From NCBI GenBank assembly GCA_012032975.1, contig JAAUPU010000017.1, positions 1-12,185 of the forward strand: a stretch of 12,185 nucleotides of DNA, written 5' to 3'. Both the position numbers and the translations under genes were made by a program. The notes beneath the pieces were generated by a model that was not told where the DNA came from, searched no databases, and saw nothing but the letters and a program-made list of their open reading frames with translations. This document shows, piece by piece, positions 1-8,550 of the stretch (positions are counted from its first letter, which is position 1; the number at the start of each line of letters is the position of its first letter). The DNA is from Caldilineaceae bacterium. Lineage in GTDB: Bacteria; Chloroflexota; Anaerolineae; Caldilineales; Caldilineaceae.

Positions 1-1
1 T

Positions 2-415
2 CTAGGCATTGGGGTCCAGTCTCAGCCCACCCTGGATCTTATCCAGTACACCATTGGGTTCCAAGGTATCATCCCATATCTTCGCGATTGCATTAGGGCT
101 TCTGGTACCAAACGTCTGCTCAAAATGATTGATGGACGTAAACGTCCTTGTTTCCAGGTCTTCACGCGAGAGCGCAATCCAGTTCCAGGTCAGCAGACGA
201 AGATCTAAACCATCAAAAAGAGGCTCGCGACCGCGATATTCGATGAAAACATCCCAAAGTTTCTCGGCATCAGCTCCGTGGCCAAGAATCACTTCCGGGT
301 GCAGGTGTAGCCGCGCTAGCGTGGCCTCAACGCGTTTGCCTTCGGTGGGTGAGTCGAGTTCGGCACGCAAGAAAGCGAGCAACGCGACCTTAAGAGTTGT
401 TTGACAGTTGGTCAT
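2..415 (-). CDS. Hypothetical protein, unknown family
   Basis: I do not recognise this protein. The stop (TAG) is at 2-4, so the C-terminus is complete and ends in LRLDPNA. The frame stays open to an ATG at 502, but residues encoded by 416-502 come from AT-rich DNA and read like untranslated sequence, so I prefer the ATG at 415 (MTNCQTTLKV), giving 137 residues. Neither start has a convincing ribosome binding site. The product is soluble, has no signal peptide or membrane segment, and is mixed alpha/beta in character with a Trp-rich centre (LLTWNWIAL). It follows the GT-C gene on the same strand; with the 415 start the gap is about 100 nt, with the 502 start only 16 nt. An 8-bp inverted repeat (443-465) lies just upstream of the preferred start. 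No function can be assigned. Confidence 0.55.
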   Translation of the reverse strand: MTNCQTTLKVALLAFLRAELDSPTEGKRVEATLARLHLHPEVILGHGADAEKLWDVFIEYRGREPLFDGLDLRLLTWNWIALSREDLETRTFTSINHFEQTFGTRSPNAIAKIWDDTLEPNGVLDKIQGGLRLDPNA

Positions 416-442
416 TCGGTGAACGGTTCCATGACGTAAGAC

Positions 443-465
443 ATCTGTTGACCAGTACAACAGAT
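443..465. repeat. Perfect 8-bp inverted repeat upstream of the small unknown gene
   Basis: ATCTGTTG at 443-450 and CAACAGAT at 458-465 are exact reverse complements around a 7-nt spacer. The element sits in an AT-rich stretch 28 nt upstream of the preferred ATG (415) of the minus-strand unknown gene. Its size fits a dimeric regulator's operator or a small RNA hairpin. I found no good promoter hexamers around it, so its role is open. Confidence 0.4.
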
Positions 466-518
466 ACAGATTTTGCAGTTTTTTTCTGCTAATCCGCAAC
501 ATCTGTGGATAGGTTGTC

Positions 519-2048
519 TCAATCAGGCCATTCCCAGGGCAAGGTGTTCTGAAAGATCCAGGCCAGCGTGAAGAGAGCCTGGGTTGCGATCAACGGCAAT
601 GCCGCGCCGTTCAAAGCGCGGCGACTGGGCAGCACCTTTGGCAACAGAACGACCAGCAGCAGCGTGCTGGGCAGCGCGGCCAGGCTGAAAAGATCCCAAT
701 CGCGCTGGCCGCCGTAGTCCGGGTTCCAGACCCAGATAAAGAGCCAGTAGCAGGCGGTGGCGACGAAAAGAAAACCCACGATCGAGCGCTCCTGGCGAGA
801 AGCTGTGTCGGTGGCTGTGTCATTGGCCGTGTCCCTGGCTCCCTTGTCGCGCCGCACGAGCAACAGCGCGCACCAGAGCAAACTGGGCAAGACCACCGGC
901 GCGACCAGCAATTGCTCGTTCAAGAAATCGCGTAGATGGGGCCAACTGAACATCGTATACTGTTCCCACCGCGTCCGGGTCTCCAACAAAGGCACAAACC
1001 AGCGCGCATCGCTGCCGCCGGGTCGGTCGTCTGTCAGCAACAGGCGGATGCCGTGACCGCCAACTTCCATCAACAAAACGGCGCCCATACCGACCAGCAG
1101 CATGGGCGCGATGACCTCTAGAACGACCCGGCCAAACGAATGGTTTCCACGCTGCCAGACAATCCACGCAAGGAAAAGCAGGCTCGGCGTCAGCACCACC
1201 GTACTTGGATGGGTGGCATTGGTGAAGGCCAGCACCAGTGCGGCCAACCAGAGCGGTCGCCGGCCGGCAATCAGGCCCAAGCCAAGCCAGAGGTAGACCA
1301 GCACCCCAGCCGCGGCAAAGCTGTAGTTCTCGACATAGCCAAAGAAGAGCTGGCTCAACCCTAAGGTGACCAACAGACCGTAGGTCAACCAGGCCGGGGC
1401 CAGTCGTTCGCAACGGCTCAACGCCAGCACCGTCGCGAGATAGAGCGCACCGGCCAGCGGGCTGAGCAGGCGATAGACCGGGGTCGCGTCTTTCCACTCC
1501 AGCCCAAGCGGAACGCGCAACAGCGCCCAAAGCTGGCTGTGCAACAACACATCCAGTGGCGCCTGCCAGGAGAAGACCAGACGCAATTCCGGCTCTGGCC
1601 AGGCCAGACTGCGCGAGATCAGAAAGGCATCTCCCCAGCGGGTGTGCGCGATCGGAAAGAGAAAAAAGGCGACCAGCAGCAGCGCGCTGATGAGCACCAG
1701 AAGACGTCGCTGCCAGGGTTCAGTCTCGGCCGGTAGCACCGCGTCCGGCTGCGCCGGTCCACTGTTGAATGCACGAAACCAACCGGTTGCGACCAAAGCG
1801 ACGATCAGAACTGCGCCAAGTGCAAAAGCCCATTGTGGCAGGTAGGTAACCGGCCACAACCCCCACCAGCCCGCCTCAGCACTCGATGGCTCTGGGATAG
1901 CCGTCGGCGTTGGCGGAAGCGTGCGCACGTAGGCTGCCAACAGCAGCAGCGCCAACACGATCAGATGAAAGCCGAGCATGGCCACAAGTGAGCGTCGCTT
2001 TATTCGGTTGCTGGCCAAGACATCGCTGGTCAAAACTTTGCCATCCAA
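519..2048 (-). CDS. Multi-pass membrane protein, GT-C glycosyltransferase-like
   Basis: A 509-residue polytopic membrane protein with roughly ten hydrophobic segments, resembling GT-C (GT39-like) glycosyltransferases that use lipid-linked sugars on the outer face of the membrane. Visible signatures: an acidic first-loop motif ([13 protein letters not shown], residues 135-147) after a membrane segment, FGYVENYS (236-243), a [11 protein letters not shown] segment (279-289), and [14 protein letters not shown] (442-455) near the last helices. These recur in large uncharacterised bacterial membrane proteins of this type; acceptor and sugar are unknown. The charged loop at 400-420 contains an Asp-Thr repeat ([12 protein letters not shown]). 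The start is unsettled: TTG at 2048 keeps a positively charged leader (RIKRR) before the first helix, with AAGGA about 14 nt upstream; GTG 1985 or ATG 1979 are alternatives. A terminator separates it from the upstream lipoprotein gene, so it probably has its own promoter, which I could not identify. Confidence 0.75.
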   Translation of the reverse strand: MDGKVLTSDVLASNRIKRRSLVAMLGFHLIVLALLLLAAYVRTLPPTPTAIPEPSSAEAGWWGLWPVTYLPQWAFALGAVLIVALVATGWFRAFNSGPAQPDAVLPAETEPWQRRLLVLISALLLVAFFLFPIAHTRWGDAFLISRSLAWPEPELRLVFSWQAPLDVLLHSQLWALLRVPLGLEWKDATPVYRLLSPLAGALYLATVLALSRCERLAPAWLTYGLLVTLGLSQLFFGYVENYSFAAAGVLVYLWLGLGLIAGRRPLWLAALVLAFTNATHPSTVVLTPSLLFLAWIVWQRGNHSFGRVVLEVIAPMLLVGMGAVLLMEVGGHGIRLLLTDDRPGGSDARWFVPLLETRTRWEQYTMFSWPHLRDFLNEQLLVAPVVLPSLLWCALLLVRRDKGARDTANDTATDTASRQERSIVGFLFVATACYWLFIWVWNPDYGGQRDWDLFSLAALPSTLLLVVLLPKVLPSRRALNGAALPLIATQALFTLAWIFQNTLPWEWPD

Positions 2049-2100
2049 GGTGATTCTGTTCAGATCCTTGGGTCAGATTGAGCAAGCCGATGGGGGCGGC

Positions 2101-2151
2101 AAAAAAGGGGGCGGGAAGATGGGAGGAAGATCACCCCACCTTTCCGCCCCC
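2101..2151 (-). terminator. Strong intrinsic terminator of the SH3b lipoprotein gene
   Basis: Positions 2107-2123 and 2135-2151 form a 17-bp stem around an 11-nt loop. Read as minus-strand RNA it has 15 Watson-Crick pairs, one U-G wobble (2119/2139) and one A-C mismatch (2115/2143); the base is eight GC pairs (GGGGGCGG with CCGCCCCC). It is followed at once by six U residues (2106-2101). It lies 66 nt past the lipoprotein stop codon and 53 nt before the TTG start of the next minus-strand gene. On the plus strand there is no U-tract, so it acts one way only. Confidence 0.85.
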
Positions 2152-2216
2152 CGATCGTCGAAACGCTCGACGCGGTTGCTCTGAGAAGGGAAATAAAACT
2201 GATGATAGGACGGCCG

Positions 2217-3008
2217 CTATTGGCCGCCGATCACCAAGAATTCCGCTGCAACCCATCCGCCATTTTCCGCATCCAACTCGGGCACGTCAATGCGCACCCA
2301 CGCGCCATCTTCGCTCACTTCAACTACGGGGTAGACCTCGCCATAGAAGACGTTGCCAATCTTGTTGTCGAATTCGGTGGTAGGCTCGCTGCGCACACGT
2401 AGCGGCGTCTCTGCCGAAACCACCGCGAACCCCACATCGGGCGTCGGCAAGGGCGCGGCCTCGGTTTCGGAATCGACAGCCTCTTCTGCTGGTTCAGGCG
2501 TGGCAGATGCAGTGCTGTCCGCGGCGCCATCGGCGGTCATACCAGTGGTCATACCTGTGTCATCTGCATTCTCAGATTCAAAGATTTCGACGCCGGTGAC
2601 ATCGCCATTGACCGACACGAAACCAGCACCGACCCACCCTCGACCGGAGGGCGCTCGCTCAACCTCGATCTCGACCCACAGACCATCCGAGCTGATGCCA
2701 ACGACGGGGTAGACCTCGCCCTCGCGCACACCGGCCACCACCTCTGCGGCCTCGCTTGGCGTTTCGCGCACACGCAGAGATCGCGTCGTCACCGTGGCCA
2801 TGGCGGGTTCGGCATTTGGGCCAGCAGTGGCGATGTCATCTGATGTCGAAGCTCTACTCTCTGGCTGCGTGGCCGCGGCCATGCCCTGAAACCCTAGCGC
2901 CGTCGGATCAAGCTGCGTGGTGCAGGCAGCCAGTGTCAACGGCAACCCAAGGACGAGTGAGAGCACTATCCTTCGAGACAAAAGTCGGATTTTTTTCGCT
3001 AAACTCAT
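2217..3008 (-). CDS. Lipoprotein with two bacterial SH3 (SH3b) domains
   Basis: A 263-residue secreted lipoprotein. The ATG at 3008 is chosen over in-frame upstream ATGs (3023, 3104) because GAGGT lies 8 nt before it and because it gives a normal signal peptide: MSLAKKIRLLSRR, a hydrophobic core, then the lipobox LAAC with the lipidated Cys at 29. Two SH3b domains follow: residues about 72-134 (SLRVRETPSEAAEVV...GEVYPVVG...WVGAGFV) and about 197-261 (PLRVRSEPTTEFDNKIG...GEVYPVVE...WVAAEFLVI). They are joined by an acidic, Ala/Thr/Glu-rich linker (about 140-190) containing a GMTTGMT repeat. SH3b domains often bind cell-wall peptides or act as ligand modules in envelope proteins; there is no catalytic domain here, so a binding or scaffold role is likely. 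It is a single-gene unit ended by the terminator at 2101-2151. Confidence 0.88.
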   Translation of the reverse strand: MSLAKKIRLLSRRIVLSLVLGLPLTLAACTTQLDPTALGFQGMAAATQPESRASTSDDIATAGPNAEPAMATVTTRSLRVRETPSEAAEVVAGVREGEVYPVVGISSDGLWVEIEVERAPSGRGWVGAGFVSVNGDVTGVEIFESENADDTGMTTGMTADGAADSTASATPEPAEEAVDSETEAAPLPTPDVGFAVVSAETPLRVRSEPTTEFDNKIGNVFYGEVYPVVEVSEDGAWVRIDVPELDAENGGWVAAEFLVIGGQ

Positions 3009-3257
3009 TGTGATTGACCTCATTGGGTACGGTTGTCCAGGGGCGCTGACGCCCTCTGAATACTCGGGTATCGTTTCGATAAATGGTTGCCAACTGTCCC
3101 GCACGTGCAGGATCGGTGACGAACCTTCCAGCGTCGCAGATTATGGCATGGCGGGCAATCAATGGCAAAATCCGCGGGAGAATCCTCTATGCTTCCCAGA
3201 GCCGTTCTGGAATCTTCAGACTTCCGCGTCGTCCGAACCGTTCCAGATGGGCTGGCG
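3009..3257. other. Intergenic region between DUF2723 gene and SH3b lipoprotein gene
   Basis: A 249-nt non-coding stretch. The lipoprotein ribosome binding site (GAGGT, 3017-3021 on the minus strand) is at its left end. GGGCG (3041-3045) and CGCCC (3050-3054) form a short GC-rich hairpin with a 4-nt loop that would sit in the lipoprotein leader. At 3193-3213 an imperfect 7-bp inverted repeat (TTCCAGA/TCTGGGAA with one bulge) lies just past the DUF2723 stop; it has no U-tract and is only a weak terminator candidate. A TTGGCA hexamer on the minus strand (about 3086-3091) could be a -35 box but no matching -10 box is visible. Confidence 0.4.
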
Positions 3258-5160
3258 CTACGGATCTGCAACGTCAATGTCAACCGTTGCAGCGACCTCA
3301 CCGGTTGCGGCATCGTAGACAATCACCTGGAGCAATGCTGGCGACACCGAACGTGGCACGCCTTCGACAACCTGCACATCGCGCACCTGCGCACCCGGCG
3401 CCCAATCTGGCATCTCGGCGACCTTGATCAGCGGGTATCGATCCTCCACAACCCGTTCGCGATTGGCGCGACGAATGGGGTTCCCTACGCCATCCAACAT
3501 ACGCAACGAGACCTTGTAACTCGACTCCAGCAGTTGCAAAGGTCGCCAATAGAGGGTGAGTTTGAGCGCTCGCCCGGCCCGGCGCTCCTCCCATGCCAGA
3601 TCATATCCTTCGAGGCGGAGGGCATCTTCCGCAAGTGACAGATCGAGTGGGTGCTCCGGGTTTTGGCTGGGGCCTGTGTCGCCGCGTGGCCAGACGCGGA
3701 CCAGCGGGCCTTCGCCGCTGAACGAATAATCGGACTGGATTCCCTGCACCTCTCGGGTGAGATAGACCGCTTTCCCTTGCTCCAGAAGTGAAGCCACGAC
3801 CTGCCGACGCTGGGCAGGGTCGTTTACGGCGAGGGTAGTCAATTCGGGCGCCATCCCTTCAGCCTGCTGCAGATAGCGAATGGCCGTGACTTCGCCCTCC
3901 AACGCAACCAGATGACTCTGTGGCGGGAATGTCATCTCGGCGATGCTGACCGCAAGATCGTGTTTCGCCCAGAGCTGGCTCCGATTCAGCAACGGCGCGC
4001 GGCCACTTGCGCCGCCGACCAAGAGCAGCAACAACGCGGCCTGCAGCAGCCGCGCAACGGCGGGCCAGCGATTCGCCAGGCGGGCGACGAAGCCCACTCC
4101 ACCGCCGATAAATATCGAACCACAGAGAAAGACCGGCAGCAGAAAAACCTCAACGTCGGCCACTCGATAGTTGAGCGCAAAGAGCAGGTTGGTGAGCAGA
4201 ACGACCAGGATAAACACCCAGGCTTTCGCCAACCGACGCTGTCTATCCACCAGCCAAACCAGCCCCATAACGCCCAATCCGAAGCCCAGCAGACCAAACT
4301 GCCGCACGCCGATCCAGAGCCAGTCGGTCGGCGTGCGGGCCACGGCCAGCGGGTTGGATTCGAGAAAACCAGTGTAGCTGCTGGCCAACACATGGTTGAA
4401 AAAGCCGCGCACGGTCGCTTCATAGCTGCCATTCAGGTCTACGACACCCATTGACGCGCGCAGAGGAATGAAGAGATAGAGCAGCAGCGGCGCCAACAAC
4501 GCGGCTGCCCAAACAAACCAAATGCCCCGGGGGCGCCAGAGGCCAGGCACGCTCCAAAGAAGATAGAGCAGCAGCCCAGGCAAGACCAGCAACGCGGTGC
4601 GATGGTGGGCAAGCCCCAACCCCACGACAAACCAGAGCGCCGTCATGCGACGGTCGAAGGTTTGCGTGGATGCTTCGCCCCCATCCGCGCTAGAGGGCAG
4701 CGTGTGGTTGACGCCGATGGCAAGCGATAGCAGACCCACAAGCCAGAGCGCATGCAGCGCATAGACCTCGGCGATGGTGGCCTGGCTCCACCAGACCGGG
4801 CTGAGACCAAAGGAGATAGCCGCGGCCAATCCTGCCAGTGGATTGGGCGCCGTCCGGTCTTGTGACCAGACGACGCGTCAGCGCAAAAAGCAGGCCAACA
4901 GCGATTGCGCCTGCGATTGCGCTGAACAGATTCATACGCCATGCCCAATTGCCAAACGGGAAGATCAGGCGACTCCAGATGCCGCCGAGGATCACGTAGA
5001 GGGGATACCCGGTCGGGTGGGCGATGCCCCATTGTGGACCCACCAGTGCAGCTCCAGGCTGTCGTCGAAAAAAGCTGACAAGGCTGGGGGCCGCGGCCGA
5101 TGCGTACAAGATAAACGCGGCGACGCCGACAATCCAGGCCAGGATGGGGACTTTCTTCAC
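3258..5160 (-). CDS. DUF2723 family membrane glycosyltransferase, frameshifted as sequenced
   Basis: One gene of about 633 codons that reads as two overlapping frames. The N-terminal part (GTG at 5160, MKKVPILAWIVG; frame open to GTG 5235) carries the family signature GIAHPTGYPLY and then AWRMNLFSAIAGAIAV. The C-terminal frame (to TAG at 3258-3260) continues with NPLAGLAAAISFGLSPVWW, SQATIAEVYALHALW, about eight more membrane helices, NYRVADVEVFLLPVF and a C-terminal beta domain (about the last 150 residues). The switch falls between 4817 and 4880 and needs one base removed. A second, self-compensating pair of indels (about 5046-5073) hides the acidic loop motif; corrected, it reads SFFDDSLEL. 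DUF2723 proteins are GT-C type enzymes that move sugar from lipid carriers onto extracytoplasmic acceptors. The gene is head-to-head with the amt-like gene (65 nt between the starts). The start choice is tentative: no strong ribosome binding site is seen for either GTG. Confidence 0.8.
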
Positions 5161-5188
5161 CGGATCATGTCCGTTACTCTGGGTGACT

Positions 5189-5217
5189 TTGTTGATGGTC
5201 GAGCCATTTGGTATGAT
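5189..5217 (+). promoter_or_regulatory. Extended -10 promoter of the amt-like gene
   Basis: TATGAT (5212-5217, 5 of 6 to consensus) is preceded by TG one base upstream (TGG, 5209-5211), the extended -10 pattern. A weak -35 (TTGTTG, 5189-5194) lies 17 nt upstream. The expected start of transcription is at about 5224-5225, on the first base of the ATG at 5225, which implies a leaderless message. It sits in the divergent gap opposite the DUF2723 start. Confidence 0.55.
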
Positions 5218-5224
5218 ACAACGT

Positions 5225-6828
5225 ATGTTTCCCACCCACGAGTTTCGTACTCAGAGACGCGCCCACCTCCAACCGTATAGATTACTGCTCGTCATTGCCG
5301 CAGCCGTCGCGTTCTTGTTTGTTTGGCCCGTTGACCATGTCTTCGCACAGTCGGTTGACAACAGCCAGTCGTCTACGGCCAACGCCTGGACGCTGCCGGT
5401 GATCTGGTATGTGCTGACGGCGGGCTGGCGCTGCTGGTGCCGGCAGGACTCGTGCTCATTGCCGTGGCAAACCTGACGGCAGAACGCGCCTGGAATGCGG
5501 CTTTGGGCGGCGTGGCCGCGATTGGACTGGCTGCCTTTGGCTACTGGGCGATTGGCTATGCGCTGCAATTTGGCGGCGTGGGCCTCGTCTATACCCAGCC
5601 AGAACTGAGCGCATTGGTCTGGGAGTGGAGCCCGTTGTCGAGCGAATGGGGCATTGGCTGGGGCATGGCGGGATTGAGCGGCTGGTTTCTATCTGGCGCA
5701 GAGATTACGTCGCTGGCCTATGCGCTCTTTCTGGCCCATCTGCCCTGGGTGATCACGGCGGCGCTATTGCCCGTTTTGGCCCTGCGCGACCGTGCGCCGT
5801 CCACCGCCACGCTGATCCTGGCATTGGTGATCGGCGCGGTCATCTATCCATTGGCGGACAATTGGGTGCGCGGCGGGGGCTGGCTCAATGCGCTGGGGCG
5901 TAACCTTAACTTGGGGCATGGCTTTATCGACTTTGCCGGAGCAGGCACAGTCCATCTGGTCGCGGCGGGGATCGGTTTGGCGGCTTTGGTGGTCTGGGCG
6001 CCGCGCAAACCACGCGTCGCCGTGCAGAAGACTGAATTGCCGCCTGCGCAATTGCCCTTGCTGGCCATCGTCGGTGGTTTGCTCTTGCTGGCAGGCACGC
6101 TGGGTTGGCTGTGGAGCAATCCGCTCCAGGTGGCGTCGTTGAGCGAATTGGCGCTGATGCGCGGCAGCGTCAACAGCGTACTTTACGCGGCTGGCGGTCT
6201 GATGGTGCCAGTCATCTACACCTGGTTCGTCACCGGTCGCAGCGACCCTGTGATGAGCGCACGGGGACTGACCGCGGGGGTGGTGGCCGGTTTGGCCGTG
6301 GGTCCGTTTGTGCAACCCGGCGTGGCATTCCTGATTGGTTTTCTGGCCGGCGCGAGCGTGCCTTTTGTGACGATGATGGTCGATGCAATTCTACGCCTGG
6401 ACGATGCGACGGGCCTCGTGGTCGTCAGCGGCGTCCCTGCCATCATCGGGCTGTTGTTGGTAGGAGTTTTCGCCGACGGCGCGGTCGGCGCTGGTTGGCA
6501 GATGACCGGTCTATCCAACCACTTGGGCGTGACCGGGCAGGGTGTTTCAGGACTGTTCGTGGCCAGTGGTTTTCAGCCCGATTTCCCAGGTCAGCTTCAG
6601 GCGCAGGTGATCGGGATCCTTGCGCTGTTGCTGTGGGGTTTCCTGGCCGGGCTGATCGTCTGTGCGCCGCTTGGCCTGCTCCTGCACAGCCTACACCGCA
6701 ACCCAAAATCGCACTCGCAGACCCCGGCAGTTCAAGAACGTGTTGGTGGGGTAGATTTCGAAGTGCGCCCGCCTGCCAAGGAGCTGATGCCAGTCGCGTT
6801 TGAACCGGAAGATCGCGCCGGCGGCTGA
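5225..6828 (+). CDS. Ammonium transporter (Amt/Mep/Rh) family protein, divergent, frameshifted as sequenced
   Basis: About 534 codons once a single -1 shift near 5417-5424 is allowed. The first 65 codons (ATG 5225) give a signal peptide ([20 protein letters not shown], likely cut after HVFA at residue 41) and [13 protein letters not shown]. The main frame resumes as [19 protein letters not shown] and runs to TGA 6826-6828. Family marks: eleven or so membrane helices, a GGGWL turn, DFAGAGTVH with the first pore histidine (codon 5953) eight residues after the Asp as in E. coli AmtB, and the DDATG...[15 protein letters not shown] helix. In that helix the second pore histidine is serine (codon 6427), and the Trp before GGG is Arg. 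Amt proteins conduct ammonium; this one may have changed selectivity or act as a sensor. No GlnK gene is adjacent. It is convergent with fmt, 27 nt apart, with no hairpin terminator between them. Confidence 0.78.
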
Positions 6829-6855
6829 CCAAATTCTGACCAGGGACCGCTCTGC

Positions 6856-7830
6856 CTAATCGCCCAACTGCTGGCCAATGAAGTCCTGCGCCCCGTTGAG
6901 AAATGTGCCCATGTCCATGCGGCGCTTGCCGGCGGGCTGCACCTCCAGAAGTTCCAACAACCCCTCTCCGGTTCCGACTGTCACCCCCTCGCGGTAGCGA
7001 CGCACCACGCCCGGCTCGCCGATTCCAGCCACCACAGCTGCCCGCCAAATCTTGAACGGTTGCCCTCGCCAGGTCGTGTAGGCGCTCGGCCACGGCGCAT
7101 ACGCGCGTGTCTGCCGCTCGATTTGACGCGCGCTGGCGCGCCAGTCGATCTCACCGGCCGTCTTCGCGATCAACCCACAGGTTGACGCGTCTCCAGGCAG
7201 GTCGCCCTGATCGATGGGCGCGATATCGCCATGCAACCAGGCTGGCAGCGTCTCCACCAATAGCGCGGCGCCCTGTTTGGCCAACCGCGCCCCCAGCGTC
7301 TCGGTGCTGTCATCTGCAAATATCGACTGTCTGGCTTGGGCGAGTACGGGTCCGGTGTCCATCCCCACATCCATGAGCATGACGGAGATCCCCGTTTCTT
7401 CCAGGCCGTCAAGAATAGCTGCCGAAATTGGCGAGGCGCCCCGGTAGGCGGGCAAAAGGCTGGCGTGAACGTTGATGCATCCAAACGTGGGAATCTCCAG
7501 CACCGCACGCGGCAGGATCAATCCATACGCCACGACCACGATCAGGTCGGGCGCAAGCTGTTTCAGCGTCTCGACTACGTCGGGCGCCTTGCGCATTCGC
7601 TCGGGCTGATGCACCGACAGGCCCTGCTCAAGTGCGTACGCCTTGACAGGGCCAACCGATGGCCGATTGCCTCTGCCAGCACGTCGATCTGGCTGAGTGA
7701 ACACAGCGTGGACACGCCAATTTCGGCTTGACGCTTGCCCATGAAGCGCGGCCAAGCTGGGCGTAGCAAAGTCGGGCGTTCCCATGAAGACGATGCGGGT
7801 TTCGGGCTGAAAAACGGATTCGGTGGGCAT
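6856..7830 (-). CDS. fmt: Methionyl-tRNA formyltransferase
   Basis: Complete 324-residue enzyme that formylates the amino group of Met on initiator tRNA using 10-formyl-tetrahydrofolate, in the cytoplasm. The formyltransferase Rossmann domain (about 12-215) shows [11 protein letters not shown] (12-22), [11 protein letters not shown] (46-56), the catalytic Asn120 and His122 in [19 protein letters not shown], and Asp158 in DVGMDTGP; the Asn-to-Asp spacing of 38 matches E. coli Fmt (106 to 144). The C-terminal tRNA-binding OB domain follows (about 228-324; [14 protein letters not shown]). The length is normal for the family. ATG 7830 puts about ten residues before the core; no strong ribosome binding site is seen. 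It follows sanA after 15 nt once that gene's frame is corrected, so the two are likely cotranscribed; def is not next to it in this window. Confidence 0.95.
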   Translation of the reverse strand: MPTESVFQPETRIVFMGTPDFATPSLAALHGQASSRNWRVHAVFTQPDRRAGRGNRPSVGPVKAYALEQGLSVHQPERMRKAPDVVETLKQLAPDLIVVVAYGLILPRAVLEIPTFGCINVHASLLPAYRGASPISAAILDGLEETGISVMLMDVGMDTGPVLAQARQSIFADDSTETLGARLAKQGAALLVETLPAWLHGDIAPIDQGDLPGDASTCGLIAKTAGEIDWRASARQIERQTRAYAPWPSAYTTWRGQPFKIWRAAVVAGIGEPGVVRRYREGVTVGTGEGLLELLEVQPAGKRRMDMGTFLNGAQDFIGQQLGD

Positions 7831-7845
7831 GGGTGATTGGCTGGC

Positions 7846-8527
7846 CTATGGAATGGGAATGGGATCGCCGAGGATCGGTGGCGGCGTGCGGCGGAACGAC
7901 ATCGACCAGTGCCGCCATCAGCGCGGGCAATTCGCGGGTCTCGGACCAGGCGACCGAACGGGGATCATAGGTGCGCCGGTCCGCGCTGACGCCACTGGCT
8001 TTGATGCCCAGTGTGTGACAAAGAAAAAGCGCACGCGGCAGATGAAATCTCTGGGTCACCAGGATCGCGCTCTCCAATTGAAAGATGGCGCTGGCTCGAT
8101 AGCAAGTGTCATACGTGCGACGCCCGCCAAAATCGGGTTGGATATCTTCGACGGGCACGCCGCGGTCGATGGCGTAGTTCATCATCGCGCCCGGTTCGTC
8201 ATAGTCCAGATTGCTATTGTCGCCGCTGAAGAGCAGTTTGTCGACTTTGTCACGTTGATAGAGGTCGATGGCCGTGTCCACCCGATCGCGCAACATCGCG
8301 CTGAGCCGCCCACTGGGGTAGACACGCGCGCCAAAGACGATTGCAACGCGTTGGGACGGCGCCGTCTCGACCGTGTAGATGGCCGGATCAAATTGCCAGA
8401 TCGCCCAACTCCGCAGCAAGAAGGGAAAGGCAAGCGCAAACAGTGCGACTGCCAGCACCAGCAAATAGAGAATGAGTCGAGCACGACCGCTGAGCGGCCG
8501 CCAAAGGGTGAAGTGGTTGCGCGCCAT
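7846..8527 (-). CDS. sanA: SanA/YdcF family (DUF218) inner-membrane protein, frameshifted near its end
   Basis: ATG 8527 with AAGGAG 4 nt upstream; about 227 residues after correction. One N-terminal membrane anchor (about 17-38) and then the DUF218 fold: [20 protein letters not shown] (61-80), [16 protein letters not shown] (100-115), [10 protein letters not shown] (132-141) and [15 protein letters not shown] (155-169). The order matches E. coli SanA, an envelope protein linked to vancomycin resistance at high temperature. As sequenced, the frame leaves the family after residue 210 and runs on to 7628, overlapping fmt by 200 nt with unrelated residues. Shifting one base near 7886-7903 gives [17 protein letters not shown] and a TAG at 7846-7848, aligning with the REPRFLGPLVPIPA end of SanA. 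The gene then stops 15 nt before fmt. A candidate ECF promoter lies upstream. Confidence 0.85.
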
Positions 8528-8550
8528 CGCGCTCCTTTCCGGTGGAGATC

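Noticed and set aside
820..1530. 236-codon open frame on the minus strand inside the GT-C gene
   Set aside because: It lies wholly inside a better gene in another frame; Arg/Ala/Gly-rich composition and no domain sense mark it as a shadow of GC-rich coding DNA.
2091..2126. G-quadruplex on the plus strand
   Set aside because: Four G-runs exist but with uneven loops; the same bases are better explained as one arm of the terminator hairpin.
4817..4880. Programmed ribosomal frameshift in the DUF2723 gene
   Set aside because: No slippery heptamer, pseudoknot or stop-adjacent slip site is seen, and other genes nearby show similar one-base breaks, so sequence error is simpler.
6105..6803. 232-codon open frame on the plus strand inside the amt-like gene
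   Set aside because: Arg-rich shadow of the channel frame with no membrane pattern or motif.
6826..6860. Shared bidirectional terminator between amt and fmt
   Set aside because: The 27-nt gap has only a CTGACC direct repeat and no inverted repeat or U-tract.
7628..7845. Long C-terminal extension of sanA overlapping fmt
   Set aside because: The residues are a shadow of fmt; the +1 frame gives the family's normal ending and a stop at 7846-7848.
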